Source of the DNA: Paenibacillus yonginensis
GTDB lineage: Bacteria; Bacillota; Bacilli; Paenibacillales; Paenibacillaceae
Assembly (NCBI RefSeq): GCF_001685395.1
Contig: NZ_CP014167.1
Span: 3,672,501 to 3,736,500, forward strand
Direction: 5' to 3'
Length of the DNA stretch: 64,000 nt
A model generated the notes under the pieces. That model saw only the letters and a list, made by a program, of their open reading frames with translations, did not search any database and had not been told where the DNA came from. The translations under genes and the position numbers were made by a program. Below are positions 47,851 to 55,687 of this stretch, piece after piece (the first letter of the stretch is position 1; every line of letters starts with the position of its first letter).

Positions 47851-47928
47851 TTTATGCTTGCGATTAATAGCCGCCACAGAAGTTAATGCTTAAAGAAGCA
47901 GCAGCGCAGGAAGAAGGGAGAGGACAGG

Positions 47929-48546
47929 ATGATCAGACCCAAGATGCGTGCTCTTAAGGCAGTGGCGGTGAGAGTGGGAGTGGGAGTGGGAGTGGGAGTG
48001 GCGGTGAGAGCAGCAGCGGTAATGACGGCGGCGATGCTGCTTGTCTGCTGGCTGTCTGCCTGCAGCCGACAGCCAGCAGACAAGCAGACAGCCGGGGCCA
48101 CAATCCCAGCCGCCTATCCGGCCTCCGTTCCGGCAATGGCCGGTCGGTCAGCTCCGGACCCGGCAGTTCCGGATCCGGAGCCTTCCTCTTTTGTGGAAGG
48201 CATTTGTGTAGACGTGCAAGCTCTGAATAACCCCTTGATGGATCAGGAGATGAAGGCTCTGCTTCATCAACTGATGAAGGCCGTGGTCGATAGGGACCAG
48301 GGCGCTTTTGCCCGGCTGTTCCCGGACAGCTCGACTGCCGAATATTACGCGGATGAGTTCACCGGTTCGGCCAGATTCCGTTTTGAACAAGTGGACTCTG
48401 GCGGAATTGAACGGGATGACGAAGGAAGAACCCGCATCCCTGTTCAAGGCGAGGTGTTACGCGACGGGCACATGGATGATTTTTTCTGGCTAGTATATTT
48501 CAAAAAGACCGTTCCCGGCGGCTGGAAACTGGTTGCCCTAGATTGA
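47929..48546 (+). CDS. Putative lipoprotein with Val-Gly repeats
   Basis: A 205-aa protein with an odd N-terminus: basic residues, then VAVRVGVGVGVGVAVR encoded by eight tandem hexanucleotides, then a hydrophobic stretch MTAAMLLVCWLSAC with a lipobox-like LSAC. The mature part has a Pro/Ala-rich spacer followed by a helical and beta region (QALNNPLMDQEMKALL; DDFFWLVYFKKTVPGGWKL), which looks like a DUF4878/NTF2-type small domain. GGGAGAGG lies 6 bases before the ATG. A start at the inner ATG (residue 32) would remove the repeats, but it has a poorer ribosome site. No known function. Confidence 0.7.
   Translation: MIRPKMRALKAVAVRVGVGVGVGVAVRAAAVMTAAMLLVCWLSACSRQPADKQTAGATIPAAYPASVPAMAGRSAPDPAVPDPEPSSFVEGICVDVQALNNPLMDQEMKALLHQLMKAVVDRDQGAFARLFPDSSTAEYYADEFTGSARFRFEQVDSGGIERDDEGRTRIPVQGEVLRDGHMDDFFWLVYFKKTVPGGWKLVALD
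47962..48009 (+). repeat. In-frame hexanucleotide tandem repeat
   Basis: Eight six-base units: GTGGCG, GTGAGA, four GTGGGA, GTGGCG, GTGAGA. They encode Val-Ala, Val-Arg, four Val-Gly, Val-Ala, Val-Arg in the lipoprotein N-terminus. Gain or loss of units keeps the frame. Confidence 0.9.
48037..48087. repeat. 20-bp perfect inverted repeat inside the lipoprotein gene
   Basis: 48037-48056 is the exact reverse complement of 48068-48087, separated by 11 bases. It covers the lipobox region of the coding sequence and would make a very stable hairpin in the mRNA. Confidence 0.9.
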
Positions 48547-48556
48547 AGGACACAGA

Positions 48557-49972
48557 TCAGCAAATAGGAAAGCGGAAGGTAAAGACCGCTCCCCCCTCCG
48601 GCCGGTTGCCGGCTGTGATCTGTCCGCCGCAGCGCTCAATGATGGCACGGGATATGGCGAGTCCGAGACCGTTCTCCCCTTTTCTCCCCTTAACGAATCT
48701 GTGAAACAAATGCGGAAGCAGTTCCTCGGGAATACCTTGTCCATCATCGCTAACAGCAACAACCAGGCTGTTCTCCTCACGCTCTACACCGATGGCGATC
48801 TTGCCGTTCGCATAACGGGCGGCATTAAGGGTCACATTCAGCAACGCTTGAAGCAATTTATCCCGGTCTGCCCATACCTCAAGCGGCCCGTTCTCCCCTT
48901 TGCCATATGCCACCTCCAACTGCAGACCCTTCGAAACCAGCATCGGATTGATTCGCTCAGCGGTCTCTTCCAACAGCTCCTCTATGCGCACCGGGGCGGG
49001 GTGAAAGATGTCCTCTTCACTGTCCAGCTTTGCAAGCAGCGTCATTTCCGATACGATCCGGGTCAAACGGCCGCTTTCGCTGAGAATAATATCAAGTCCC
49101 TTACGCATCTCTTCCCCTTCAAACACGCCGTCGCGAATCCCCTCCGTATACCCCGCAATGGACATCAAAGGTGTCTTCAGTTCATGGGAGGCATTCTGGA
49201 AAAAATGTTTCTGCACGCGGATATACCGGTCCAGTTCGACGGCCAGTTCATAGACGACCTTGGCTACTGCGCCAATCTCGCCTCCGGCCCTGACCCTGCT
49301 TACGTCCGAAAAACGGCGATCCTTCACTTTCTTCAGCTCTTCACGAAGCTCCATCAGAGGCCGGATCAATTGCCGGGTAATCACCAAGCTGAGCAACAAG
49401 ACAAGCCCTACACCTACGCCAAGCACAATTAGCAGACGGACGAACAGCGTTCGCTCAAGCGCGTTCACCTTGCTGACCGGAGCAACGAGCGTCAAGGTGC
49501 CTTGAGGCAGCGGGCTAACATCGACAAGGTAACTGCTGTCTTTCCCCGCTTGCAGCGCTTGCAGCTTCTCACTGTTGATGAGCATTGGCTCGGCCGGATA
49601 TGCTGCGGCGGAAGAAGCTCCCTCCGTTTGAGTCTGCAGAGGGGCGGAAGGGCCAGGAAGCGTCCCCGACAATACATGGCCGTCGTTATCGGCTACGATG
49701 GCCTGTACACCGGCTGCAAGCGGCACGCTGGGTACGGGTAAAGCCGGATCAGGTTGATAAGTTCCCTCCAGTGTTCCAGGTTTCGTGACGGGAGTCAGAC
49801 TTGCCTGGTTCTGAATGTTCCCGGCAACGCTGGCGCTTAACGTCCTCATATCCTGCTTCTGCGCGTCGATCAAATGGTCCAGCAGGACAAAATGAATGAT
49901 AATGGCCGTTGCTCCCAGCACAACGACCAGCAGCAGGCCAAACGCCAGATTAATTTGATGAACCAGCTTCAT
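48557..49972 (-). CDS. Sensor histidine kinase
   Basis: A 471-aa membrane sensor kinase. Membrane helices lie at about residues 8-30 and 175-200 with an extracellular sensing loop of about 145 residues between them. HAMP, HisKA and HATPase domains follow: the phospho-acceptor His is in FQNASHELKTPLMSIAGYTE, the N box in LLNVTLNAARYANG, G1 in VSDDGQGIPEELL, and G2 in GENGLGLAISRAI. The ATG overlaps the end of the response-regulator gene by 4 bp. The signal is unknown; a divergent secreted-protein gene next to the regulator is a candidate target. Confidence 0.93.
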   Translation of the reverse strand: MKLVHQINLAFGLLLVVVLGATAIIIHFVLLDHLIDAQKQDMRTLSASVAGNIQNQASLTPVTKPGTLEGTYQPDPALPVPSVPLAAGVQAIVADNDGHVLSGTLPGPSAPLQTQTEGASSAAAYPAEPMLINSEKLQALQAGKDSSYLVDVSPLPQGTLTLVAPVSKVNALERTLFVRLLIVLGVGVGLVLLLSLVITRQLIRPLMELREELKKVKDRRFSDVSRVRAGGEIGAVAKVVYELAVELDRYIRVQKHFFQNASHELKTPLMSIAGYTEGIRDGVFEGEEMRKGLDIILSESGRLTRIVSEMTLLAKLDSEEDIFHPAPVRIEELLEETAERINPMLVSKGLQLEVAYGKGENGPLEVWADRDKLLQALLNVTLNAARYANGKIAIGVEREENSLVVAVSDDGQGIPEELLPHLFHRFVKGRKGENGLGLAISRAIIERCGGQITAGNRPEGGAVFTFRFPIC

Positions 49973-50682
49973 GGTTTGTCCCCTTCCTCCGCACGCAAGC
50001 GGTAGCCGTGGCCCCAGACCGCCTCGATCGGCAGCTGTTCGATTTTCTTGCGCAATCGTTTAATAAGATGGTCGACGGCCCGGTCGCTGCCGAAATAATC
50101 ATCGCCCCAGACCAGCACCAGCAGCTCCTCCCGGGTGAAAGCCCGGTTCGGATGCTGGGCAAATACCTGCAGCAAAGCAAATTCCTTAAAGGTCAGATCG
50201 GCTTCCTTCTTGTCCCAGAAGGCACGCCGTTCCTCCGGATAAAGCTGCAGCGGACCGATCTGCAGGACGGTTTGAAGCGCAGACGAATCGGGTACCGCTG
50301 CAGACTGGCGTTGTTTATAGGAGCGCTGCAGGTGTCTTTTGACTCTGGCTACAAGCTCTCTTGGACTGAAAGGTTTGACCAGGTAATCATCGCTGCCCAG
50401 TTCTAACCCCAGAATTTTGTCGACTTCGCGGTCTTTGGCCGAGATGATGACGATCGGCACGTCCGCTTCTTCGCGGATGCGCCGGCACAGCTCGTACCCG
50501 TCCATTTCCGGCAGCATGATGTCCAGCACCCACAAATCCGGCGGGTCCGTACGCCAAAGCGTCCACGCTTCCTCGGCGGAAGACAGCCCGATCGTCCGGA
50601 AGTTTGCTTTGATTAAATAAGCTTCAACCAGGTTTCGTATATGTTGATCGTCGTCAACAACGGCGATGAAATAGTCTTCCAT
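49969..50682 (-). CDS. OmpR/PhoB-type response regulator
   Basis: A 237-aa regulator paired with the downstream kinase. The receiver has the acidic pair in AVVDDDQHIR, the phospho-acceptor Asp in LWVLDIMLPEMDG, the Ser/Lys switch in IVIISAKDREVDKIL, and LVKPFSPRELVARV. A winged-helix DNA-binding domain follows (LTFKEFALLQVFAQHPNRAFTREELL region and VDHLIKRLRKKIE). The ATG of MEDYFIAVVDDD is chosen: GAGGAGAG lies 10 bases upstream, and the longer in-frame opening has no regulator features. Divergent from a secreted protein. Confidence 0.93.
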   Translation of the reverse strand: MEDYFIAVVDDDQHIRNLVEAYLIKANFRTIGLSSAEEAWTLWRTDPPDLWVLDIMLPEMDGYELCRRIREEADVPIVIISAKDREVDKILGLELGSDDYLVKPFSPRELVARVKRHLQRSYKQRQSAAVPDSSALQTVLQIGPLQLYPEERRAFWDKKEADLTFKEFALLQVFAQHPNRAFTREELLVLVWGDDYFGSDRAVDHLIKRLRKKIEQLPIEAVWGHGYRLRAEEGDKP

Positions 50683-50837
50683 TGAGCTGACTCTCCTCTC
50701 TTCAGCTTCATTATACCAACCGCATCCGGCGGTGCGGACGGTGCCATTGTTTTTCCACAATTTCACCAATCCCGCGCCACAGCTGGGCAGTATCTTTAAA
50801 CGTGTAAGGCCCATCCCAGTAGAAGGAGTGTTCAAAC

Positions 50838-51539
50838 ATGAACAGCAAACAGAAAGTCGTCTTCAAAAAAATCGCTTTGTCCGCTTTGATGATATCCGCT
50901 CTCGGCAGCGCCGCCGCCCTAGCAAATGCGGCTACTCCAACGCCTGACGCGAAGCCGGTCAAGCCCGTGCCCGTCACCACGCCTGGAGCGTTAGCGGTCC
51001 AATTGCAGGATCCTCTGGCTGTCGCCAAACAATATGCACCGGAAACCGTACCGGCTTGGGAAAAGCTCCTGAATGAATACGACGCGGCGATTGCTGACAA
51101 CACGGCAAGCCTGGTCAGAGTACCATTCGAGACCTCAAGCGCTGTCCCCCAACCCGTAGCCGATCAAAATCCCGCGGTTATCCCTGTTCCAGGAGACTTT
51201 GAATTCAGCGGCATCGAGGTACAGGCAGGACAAGCGGCGCCTGTCGAAGGCGTTAAAATTGACACCTCTAAGCTTTCGGGTGTAACCCGGCCTGCGCCTG
51301 CAGTACCAGCGGCGGCAGGGCAAGAACCGGCCCCTGTGCCGGCTCAAGGCATGATCAGCCTTAACGTCGCAACCGGCGAAGTGAAGGAAGCGGCGCCAGC
51401 AGAAGACTCCTTGCTACAAAGACAAATCGACTTGTCCAAAGCCGTAGAGTCCAAAGATACCAGTTCGATTAAAGCCGCCTTGTCCAACCTGTTTGCCGCG
51501 TATGAAACTCAAATCAAACCATCGCAGGGAACGAAATAA
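50838..51539 (+). CDS. Secreted Ala/Pro-rich protein of unknown function
   Basis: A 233-aa exported protein. It has a Sec signal peptide (KIALSALMISALGSAAALANA, residues about 11-31), then a Pro/Ala/Val-rich low-complexity chain with short helical parts (DPLAVAKQYAPETVPAWEKLL near 58-78, and KAALSNLFAAYETQI at the C-terminus). No catalytic motif or wall anchor is visible. AGAAGGAG lies 9 bases before the ATG. It diverges from the two-component system gene 156 bases away and may be its target or signal partner, which is an inference from position only. Confidence 0.7.
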   Translation: MNSKQKVVFKKIALSALMISALGSAAALANAATPTPDAKPVKPVPVTTPGALAVQLQDPLAVAKQYAPETVPAWEKLLNEYDAAIADNTASLVRVPFETSSAVPQPVADQNPAVIPVPGDFEFSGIEVQAGQAAPVEGVKIDTSKLSGVTRPAPAVPAAAGQEPAPVPAQGMISLNVATGEVKEAAPAEDSLLQRQIDLSKAVESKDTSSIKAALSNLFAAYETQIKPSQGTK

Positions 51540-51550
51540 CCCGCAGAAAC

Positions 51551-51600
51551 CAGAGAACTAGAGACTTGCAGAACTAGGGAATTGCAGAACTAGAGAACTT
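51551..51600. repeat. Three imperfect 16-18 bp direct repeats
   Basis: CAGAGAACTAGAGACTTG, CAGAACTAGGGAATTG and CAGAACTAGAGAACTT follow each other directly after the secreted protein stop. Confidence 0.7.
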
Positions 51601-51642
51601 TGAGGATATATCAAAAGGTTGGATTTATCCCTCCGGAATCAT

Positions 51643-51685
51643 AAAGGGCCTCATCTTCCACGATGCCGTGGGGATGAGGCCCTTT
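51643..51685. terminator. Bidirectional intrinsic terminator
   Basis: A perfect 13-bp stem AAAGGGCCTCATC / GATGAGGCCCTTT. Located between the convergent secreted protein gene and the MFS gene; the short T tracts are within the stem ends. Confidence 0.75.
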
Positions 51686-51695
51686 GGGGCTAGAA

Positions 51696-53315
51696 TTAAT
51701 GCATGGCCGAATATTCGCCCTGCTCCTGCTCAGGCTCCAGCTTGTCACGGCCCATGAAGAAGGCTGTAACCAGGGCCAGCGCCGCCGGGATGACCGCCCA
51801 GGCGAAGGTGTGCACAATCGAGGAGGATAACGCGCTTGTGATGCTCTCCAGCAGCTGATGTGGAATCTGGCTGCGCGTTTCGGGCGACAACAGGGTGTGC
51901 GGATCGCTCAGATCCAGCCCCGGCGGCAAGCCGCCGCCTGCTGCTCCGGCAGTTCCTGCAGCGCCAGCCGCTGCGTCCCCCGCACCCCCGGCACTGCCCG
52001 GGGCATCGGTGGCGGAACCGGCCAGCGCCTCCATTTTTCGGCTGAACAAATGGCTTTGAATAATGCCGAACACCGTGATGCCCAGCGTCATCCCGAGGGA
52101 ACGCAGGAAGTTGAGCGTCGAGCTCGCCGTCCCCCGGTCTCTGGGAGAAACGGAGAACATCGCCGCGTTGCTGAGCACTGAGAAGGAGGCGCCGATGCCG
52201 AGTCCCACCAGAATCATGAAGGCACGAACCGTCCACAATCCGGTATCCTCGCCAAGCGTTGTTAACAGCGCCAGCCCGACAACGAGCAAAGCCAAGGTCG
52301 GCAGCATAATTGTCCGGTATTTCAGCTTGTTCATCAGGAAGCCGCCGGTGGAAGCTGTCAACACGGAGCCCACCATCATCGGCAGCAGGACAAGCCCGGA
52401 GTTGGTCGCCTTGCCGCCCAGCACACCCTGAATGAAGATCGGAATGTACAAGGACGCCGTCACAAACGCCGCACCGCTAAAGATAGCGATGACGTTGCTG
52501 GACCAGTAGATTTGTTTGCGGAACATCCGGAACGAAATGATCGGCTCCTTGGCTCTGAGCTCAGCCAGCAGAAACGCGGCGGTCAGCACCACGAACCCGC
52601 CCAGCAGGAGCATGATCTGCCAGGAATCCCAGGCAAACGTTTTGCCGCCCAGTTCAAGGCCGAACATCAGGCAGACGACTCCGCCGATCAGAGTGACGGC
52701 CCCTGTCCAGTCGATCTGCTGACGCTGATGCTGACGCGATTCTTTATAGAAGAAAGCGATAAACACAAATGCGATCAATCCAAGCGGCAAATTAATGTAG
52801 AAAACCCATTCCCAAGCCGCATATTCCGTCAGATAAGCGCCGAGCAGCGGTCCAAAAATACTCGAAAGCCCAAACACCGCGCCGAACAAACCGCCCAGCT
52901 TGCCTCTCGACTCCGCCGGCACGGCGTCAAACATGATGGTGAACGCGATTGGCACCAGCGCGCCGCCGCCGATGCCTTGAATTGCCCGGTAAATACTGAG
53001 CTGGACAATCGAAGTCGCCGTCCCGCACAAAGCCGAGCCCAGCATAAATACGATAATGCCAAATACAAAAAATCTCTTTCGGCCATACATGTCAGACAGC
53101 TTGCCGAAGATCGGCATGCCCGCCATTTCAGCCACCATGTAAGCCGAGGTTACCCAGACGAACTTATCCAGGCCGCCCAGCTTGCCGACAATGTCACCGA
53201 TAGCCGTGGAAACAATGGTATTGTCCATCGAGGCCATCAAAATGCCAAGCAGCAGGCCTGCGAGCACAAGGCCCATGTTATTCTTTTTGCTTGCTGACAC
53301 CAGGTCACTCTCCAT
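51696..53315 (-). CDS. MFS drug exporter, EmrB/QacA (DHA2) type
   Basis: A proton-coupled exporter of 539 aa with about 14 membrane helices. The first helix is VLAGLLLGILMASMDNTIVSTA, with the DHA2 motif LDxTIVNVA-like SMDNTIVSTA. Motif A is GKLSDMYGRKRFF and motif C lies in LGGLFGAVFGLSSIFGPLLGAYL. An unusual loop of about 40 residues, almost only Ala, Gly and Ser with few Asp/Thr, lies before the last helix. Substrates cannot be predicted. Start is the ATG at 53315, although a GTG five codons inside has a better GGAG spacing. Confidence 0.9.
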   Translation of the reverse strand: MESDLVSASKKNNMGLVLAGLLLGILMASMDNTIVSTAIGDIVGKLGGLDKFVWVTSAYMVAEMAGMPIFGKLSDMYGRKRFFVFGIIVFMLGSALCGTATSIVQLSIYRAIQGIGGGALVPIAFTIMFDAVPAESRGKLGGLFGAVFGLSSIFGPLLGAYLTEYAAWEWVFYINLPLGLIAFVFIAFFYKESRQHQRQQIDWTGAVTLIGGVVCLMFGLELGGKTFAWDSWQIMLLLGGFVVLTAAFLLAELRAKEPIISFRMFRKQIYWSSNVIAIFSGAAFVTASLYIPIFIQGVLGGKATNSGLVLLPMMVGSVLTASTGGFLMNKLKYRTIMLPTLALLVVGLALLTTLGEDTGLWTVRAFMILVGLGIGASFSVLSNAAMFSVSPRDRGTASSTLNFLRSLGMTLGITVFGIIQSHLFSRKMEALAGSATDAPGSAGGAGDAAAGAAGTAGAAGGGLPPGLDLSDPHTLLSPETRSQIPHQLLESITSALSSSIVHTFAWAVIPAALALVTAFFMGRDKLEPEQEQGEYSAMH

Positions 53316-53410
53316 TTCTTCTCTTTAATCATTTCTCAACTATTATAGCTGCGGAAATGCGAACATATAATCGGTCTCGGGACCGATCTCGAGCTGATCT
53401 TGGCTGATTC

Positions 53411-54091
53411 CTACACCCGGTTTTGCGAAGCAACCTCCGCACGTCCGTCCACCTCCAGCGAATCCCGGTATTCCACGCTGCCGATCCGGCAGCCCGGGCC
53501 GATTTCAACACGAATGCCGCGCACGTGCTCCGCTTCCGTATTTTCCAAATAAATATGGTCCCCTTCAATCAAAGCGGCCTGAAGCGAACCCGCCCCCATT
53601 TGCAGCAAATTGCCAAACGGAATGTTCGTTTTCGCTTTGACCGAAATGTGCGCGCCGCCGATCTCCCGAACCTGACTTGGCCCATGGAGCTTGATGTCGA
53701 TCTCTTCCGCGCTGAGTACCCCTCCGGCGTTGATCTGGCCGCGCAGCTTGAACTCCTCCGCCTCGCAGCTTCCGGGTACGGTAAGTTCTCCTGTGATTTT
53801 GACGGTTTCGGCACGGATGCCAGGGGCCGCCTCTGCAGTCTCGTGTCCGGAGATGCCCGGTTCGGCGGAACCCTGCTGCGGAGCGTCCTTCTTTTTCAAC
53901 TGGAGCGTCCCTGTCACTTTGATCTCCTCGGCGAGAAGTCCTCCATCCACTGTGGCTTCGCCCGTTATTTTGAACTGCTCGCATTCCATGTTTCCGAAGA
54001 AGTCCGCTTCACCCACAACCTTAACCTTGCCGTATTGCCCGCCCGACGAACTGCCCTCGCCAATGATATTTATATTGGACCTTTCCATCAT
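53411..54091 (-). CDS. Bactofilin-like polymer-forming protein (BacF/YhbF-like)
   Basis: A 226-aa right-handed beta-helix-type protein with many short turns of six residues (VKVVGEADFFGNMECEQF, EEIKVTGTLQL, ETVKITGELTV, EEFKLRGQINA). This pattern is characteristic of bactofilins. Together with the preceding two genes it matches the Bacillus subtilis yhbD-yhbE-yhbF cluster, in which the bactofilins BacE and BacF are needed for flagellar assembly and swimming. The C-terminal signature EGDHIYLENTEAEHVRGIRVEIGPGC is also seen in the neighbouring paralogue, EGDDIFLEDTEADTVRGTRVYLGRGC. AAAGGAGG lies before ATG-ATG; either could start. Confidence 0.82.
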   Translation of the reverse strand: MMERSNINIIGEGSSSGGQYGKVKVVGEADFFGNMECEQFKITGEATVDGGLLAEEIKVTGTLQLKKKDAPQQGSAEPGISGHETAEAAPGIRAETVKITGELTVPGSCEAEEFKLRGQINAGGVLSAEEIDIKLHGPSQVREIGGAHISVKAKTNIPFGNLLQMGAGSLQAALIEGDHIYLENTEAEHVRGIRVEIGPGCRIGSVEYRDSLEVDGRAEVASQNRV

Positions 54092-54112
54092 TTAGCCCCT
54101 CCTTTCCGTTCT

Positions 54113-54856
54113 CTATACTTGCAGGCTTTGGCCGATGACCGTGTCGTCGTCCGTCTGCAGAGATTCCCTGTATTCCACCCGTCTGATTTTGCAGCCGCGT
54201 CCAAGGTAGACTCGTGTTCCCCGCACCGTATCGGCTTCCGTATCCTCCAGAAAAATATCATCGCCTTCAATCAGATCCACTTTCAGGCGCGGTCCGCCCA
54301 TCAAGCTGAAGTTCTTCAAGAAACCGAACCCTCCCCCTCTTTCAATGCGCCGGACGTCGATCCGTTCGCAGCCGATTTCTTTCACCGTCGACAGAGAATG
54401 AAGCCGGATATCCACCGTCTCCGCGTTCAACAGGCCTTCCAGCTTGATATTGCCTTCCGTCTCAAAAGCTTCACACTGCACGTCGCCTTTCACAGTAACC
54501 TCGCCGCCAATGTTGATTTTGTCGCCTTGAAGCCGGCCTTCGATTTTGCTTTTGCCGTTGACGTCCAGATCCGTACAGCGGACTTCTCCTTTAAGGGTAA
54601 ACATCCCGTCGATCCGGATCTCCTTCGACTCAACCGGTCCGTCTATGGTTCCCATGCCGTTCACCGTAATCTCTTCGGATTTCACGCTGCCTTTCATGCC
54701 GAGCGTCCCGTTGATTCTCAGACTGACGCAGTCCAAATCTCCGTTTACTTTCGCCATGCCGTCAATCCGCACATCGCGGTATACCCCGCCGGCCGTCGTG
54801 CTCATGCCCGATATGTTCAAATCATTGCGGACCTGCTTTGATTCCTGATTATTCAT
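54113..54856 (-). CDS. Bactofilin-like polymer-forming protein (BacE/YhbE-like)
   Basis: A 247-aa paralogue of the downstream gene, built from repeats such as VRIDGMAKVNGDL, SLRINGTLGMKGSV, EITVNGMGTIDGPV, EIRIDGMFTLKGEV and DLDVNGKSKIEGRL. These predict a beta-helix of about ten coils that could polymerise into filaments. A C-terminal EGDDIFLEDTEADTV block follows. The ATG of MNNQESKQV is used: GGGAGG lies 8 bases before it, and it overlaps the end of the yhbD-like gene by 8 bases. Second gene of the three-gene unit. Confidence 0.83.
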   Translation of the reverse strand: MNNQESKQVRNDLNISGMSTTAGGVYRDVRIDGMAKVNGDLDCVSLRINGTLGMKGSVKSEEITVNGMGTIDGPVESKEIRIDGMFTLKGEVRCTDLDVNGKSKIEGRLQGDKINIGGEVTVKGDVQCEAFETEGNIKLEGLLNAETVDIRLHSLSTVKEIGCERIDVRRIERGGGFGFLKNFSLMGGPRLKVDLIEGDDIFLEDTEADTVRGTRVYLGRGCKIRRVEYRESLQTDDDTVIGQSLQV

Positions 54857-55496
54857 GGATTCTGCCTCCCGTATCTCCAATTAATAACTTCAGTTCTTCC
54901 GTAAAATGCTCAAGCGGCTTCTTAATAACCATCCTGGCTTCGCTGTCCGCAAAATAATCCGTACCGCCTGCAATCAGCAGGAACACCGGGACGCCCATCT
55001 TGCGAATCAGGACAAGTTCGCAGGGTTTGCCTGCAAACCGGCTGTAATGCGAACCCATGACCTCCAGCAGCATTCGGCCTTCCTCGCGGGTAATTTCACC
55101 GCCGCGCAGGAGTTTATCCAGCACATAAAGCTGCAGCGTCTGATCCAAATTGTAAAAGGGCGGCTCGCCATGGACTTCTTGATACAACAACAGCGAACCT
55201 TCCGAAACAATGTTTCGTTCGACAAGCTGCGCCCGATCCAGCTGCACTTCACCAAGTGCCGGAGAAAAAACATCCGCCAGCTCATCCAGCGATAACCCGT
55301 CTTTCATATTCAAAATCTTGTCGATTCTCGGCAATATCTGCTGTCTTGGGAAATACGTCTCCTGACCGGTAAAAGAAGATTTACGGATAAACCATTCCTC
55401 TGGAATCAGGTTTTTCCGCTTCCAACGGTACAGTTGGCCGTAAGATATCCCCGTCAGATCCAGCAGCTCTTTCTTCGAAATCAAATCTTCACTCAT
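54849..55496 (-). CDS. yhbD: YhbD-like regulator with MerR-like HTH
   Basis: A 215-aa protein whose first about 70 residues are a MerR-like winged helix: LISKKELLDLTGISYGQLYRWKRKNLIP, shortened here to KKELLDLTGISYGQLYRW, then TYFPRQQILPRIDKILNM. The remainder is a DUF4004-type domain without known ligand. The ATG of MSEDLISKKE has AAGGAGG 9 bases upstream; a longer in-frame opening has no support. It begins the unit with two bactofilins, as in Bacillus subtilis, and a palindrome at 55529-55546 covers the presumed promoter, suggesting autoregulation. Confidence 0.82.
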   Translation of the reverse strand: MSEDLISKKELLDLTGISYGQLYRWKRKNLIPEEWFIRKSSFTGQETYFPRQQILPRIDKILNMKDGLSLDELADVFSPALGEVQLDRAQLVERNIVSEGSLLLYQEVHGEPPFYNLDQTLQLYVLDKLLRGGEITREEGRMLLEVMGSHYSRFAGKPCELVLIRKMGVPVFLLIAGGTDYFADSEARMVIKKPLEHFTEELKLLIGDTGGRIHE

Positions 55497-55528
55497 GGGT
55501 CGTGCCTCCTTGCTAATCTGAAAGTATC

Positions 55529-55546
55529 GTAACATAACATTGTTAC
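55529..55546. promoter_or_regulatory. Palindromic operator upstream of yhbD
   Basis: GTAACATAACATTGTTAC has inverted half-sites GTAACA / TGTTAC spaced by 6. On the minus strand it lies between a TTTACA (-35-like) and -10-like sequences TACGAT or GATACT, at spacers of 17 or 20 bp. MerR-type regulators bind within such spacers. Confidence 0.5.
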
Positions 55547-55623
55547 GTTGTAAAGGGCGGGACGAAACAAACTTCCCTAATACGGCCCTTGTATTCAGAT
55601 TTTTCTGACTCACTGCAAAAAAA

Positions 55624-55652
55624 AAGAAGCAGCGCCAGTTTCTCGCTCTTCT
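55624..55652 (-). terminator. Intrinsic terminator after the CBO0543-type gene
   Basis: Minus-strand AAGAAG-AGCG pairs with CGCT-G-CTTCTT, followed by a long T-run. Confidence 0.75.
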
Positions 55653-55687
55653 TTAAAATTCGTTAATTTCAGGTTCCGGCCGGGGGC

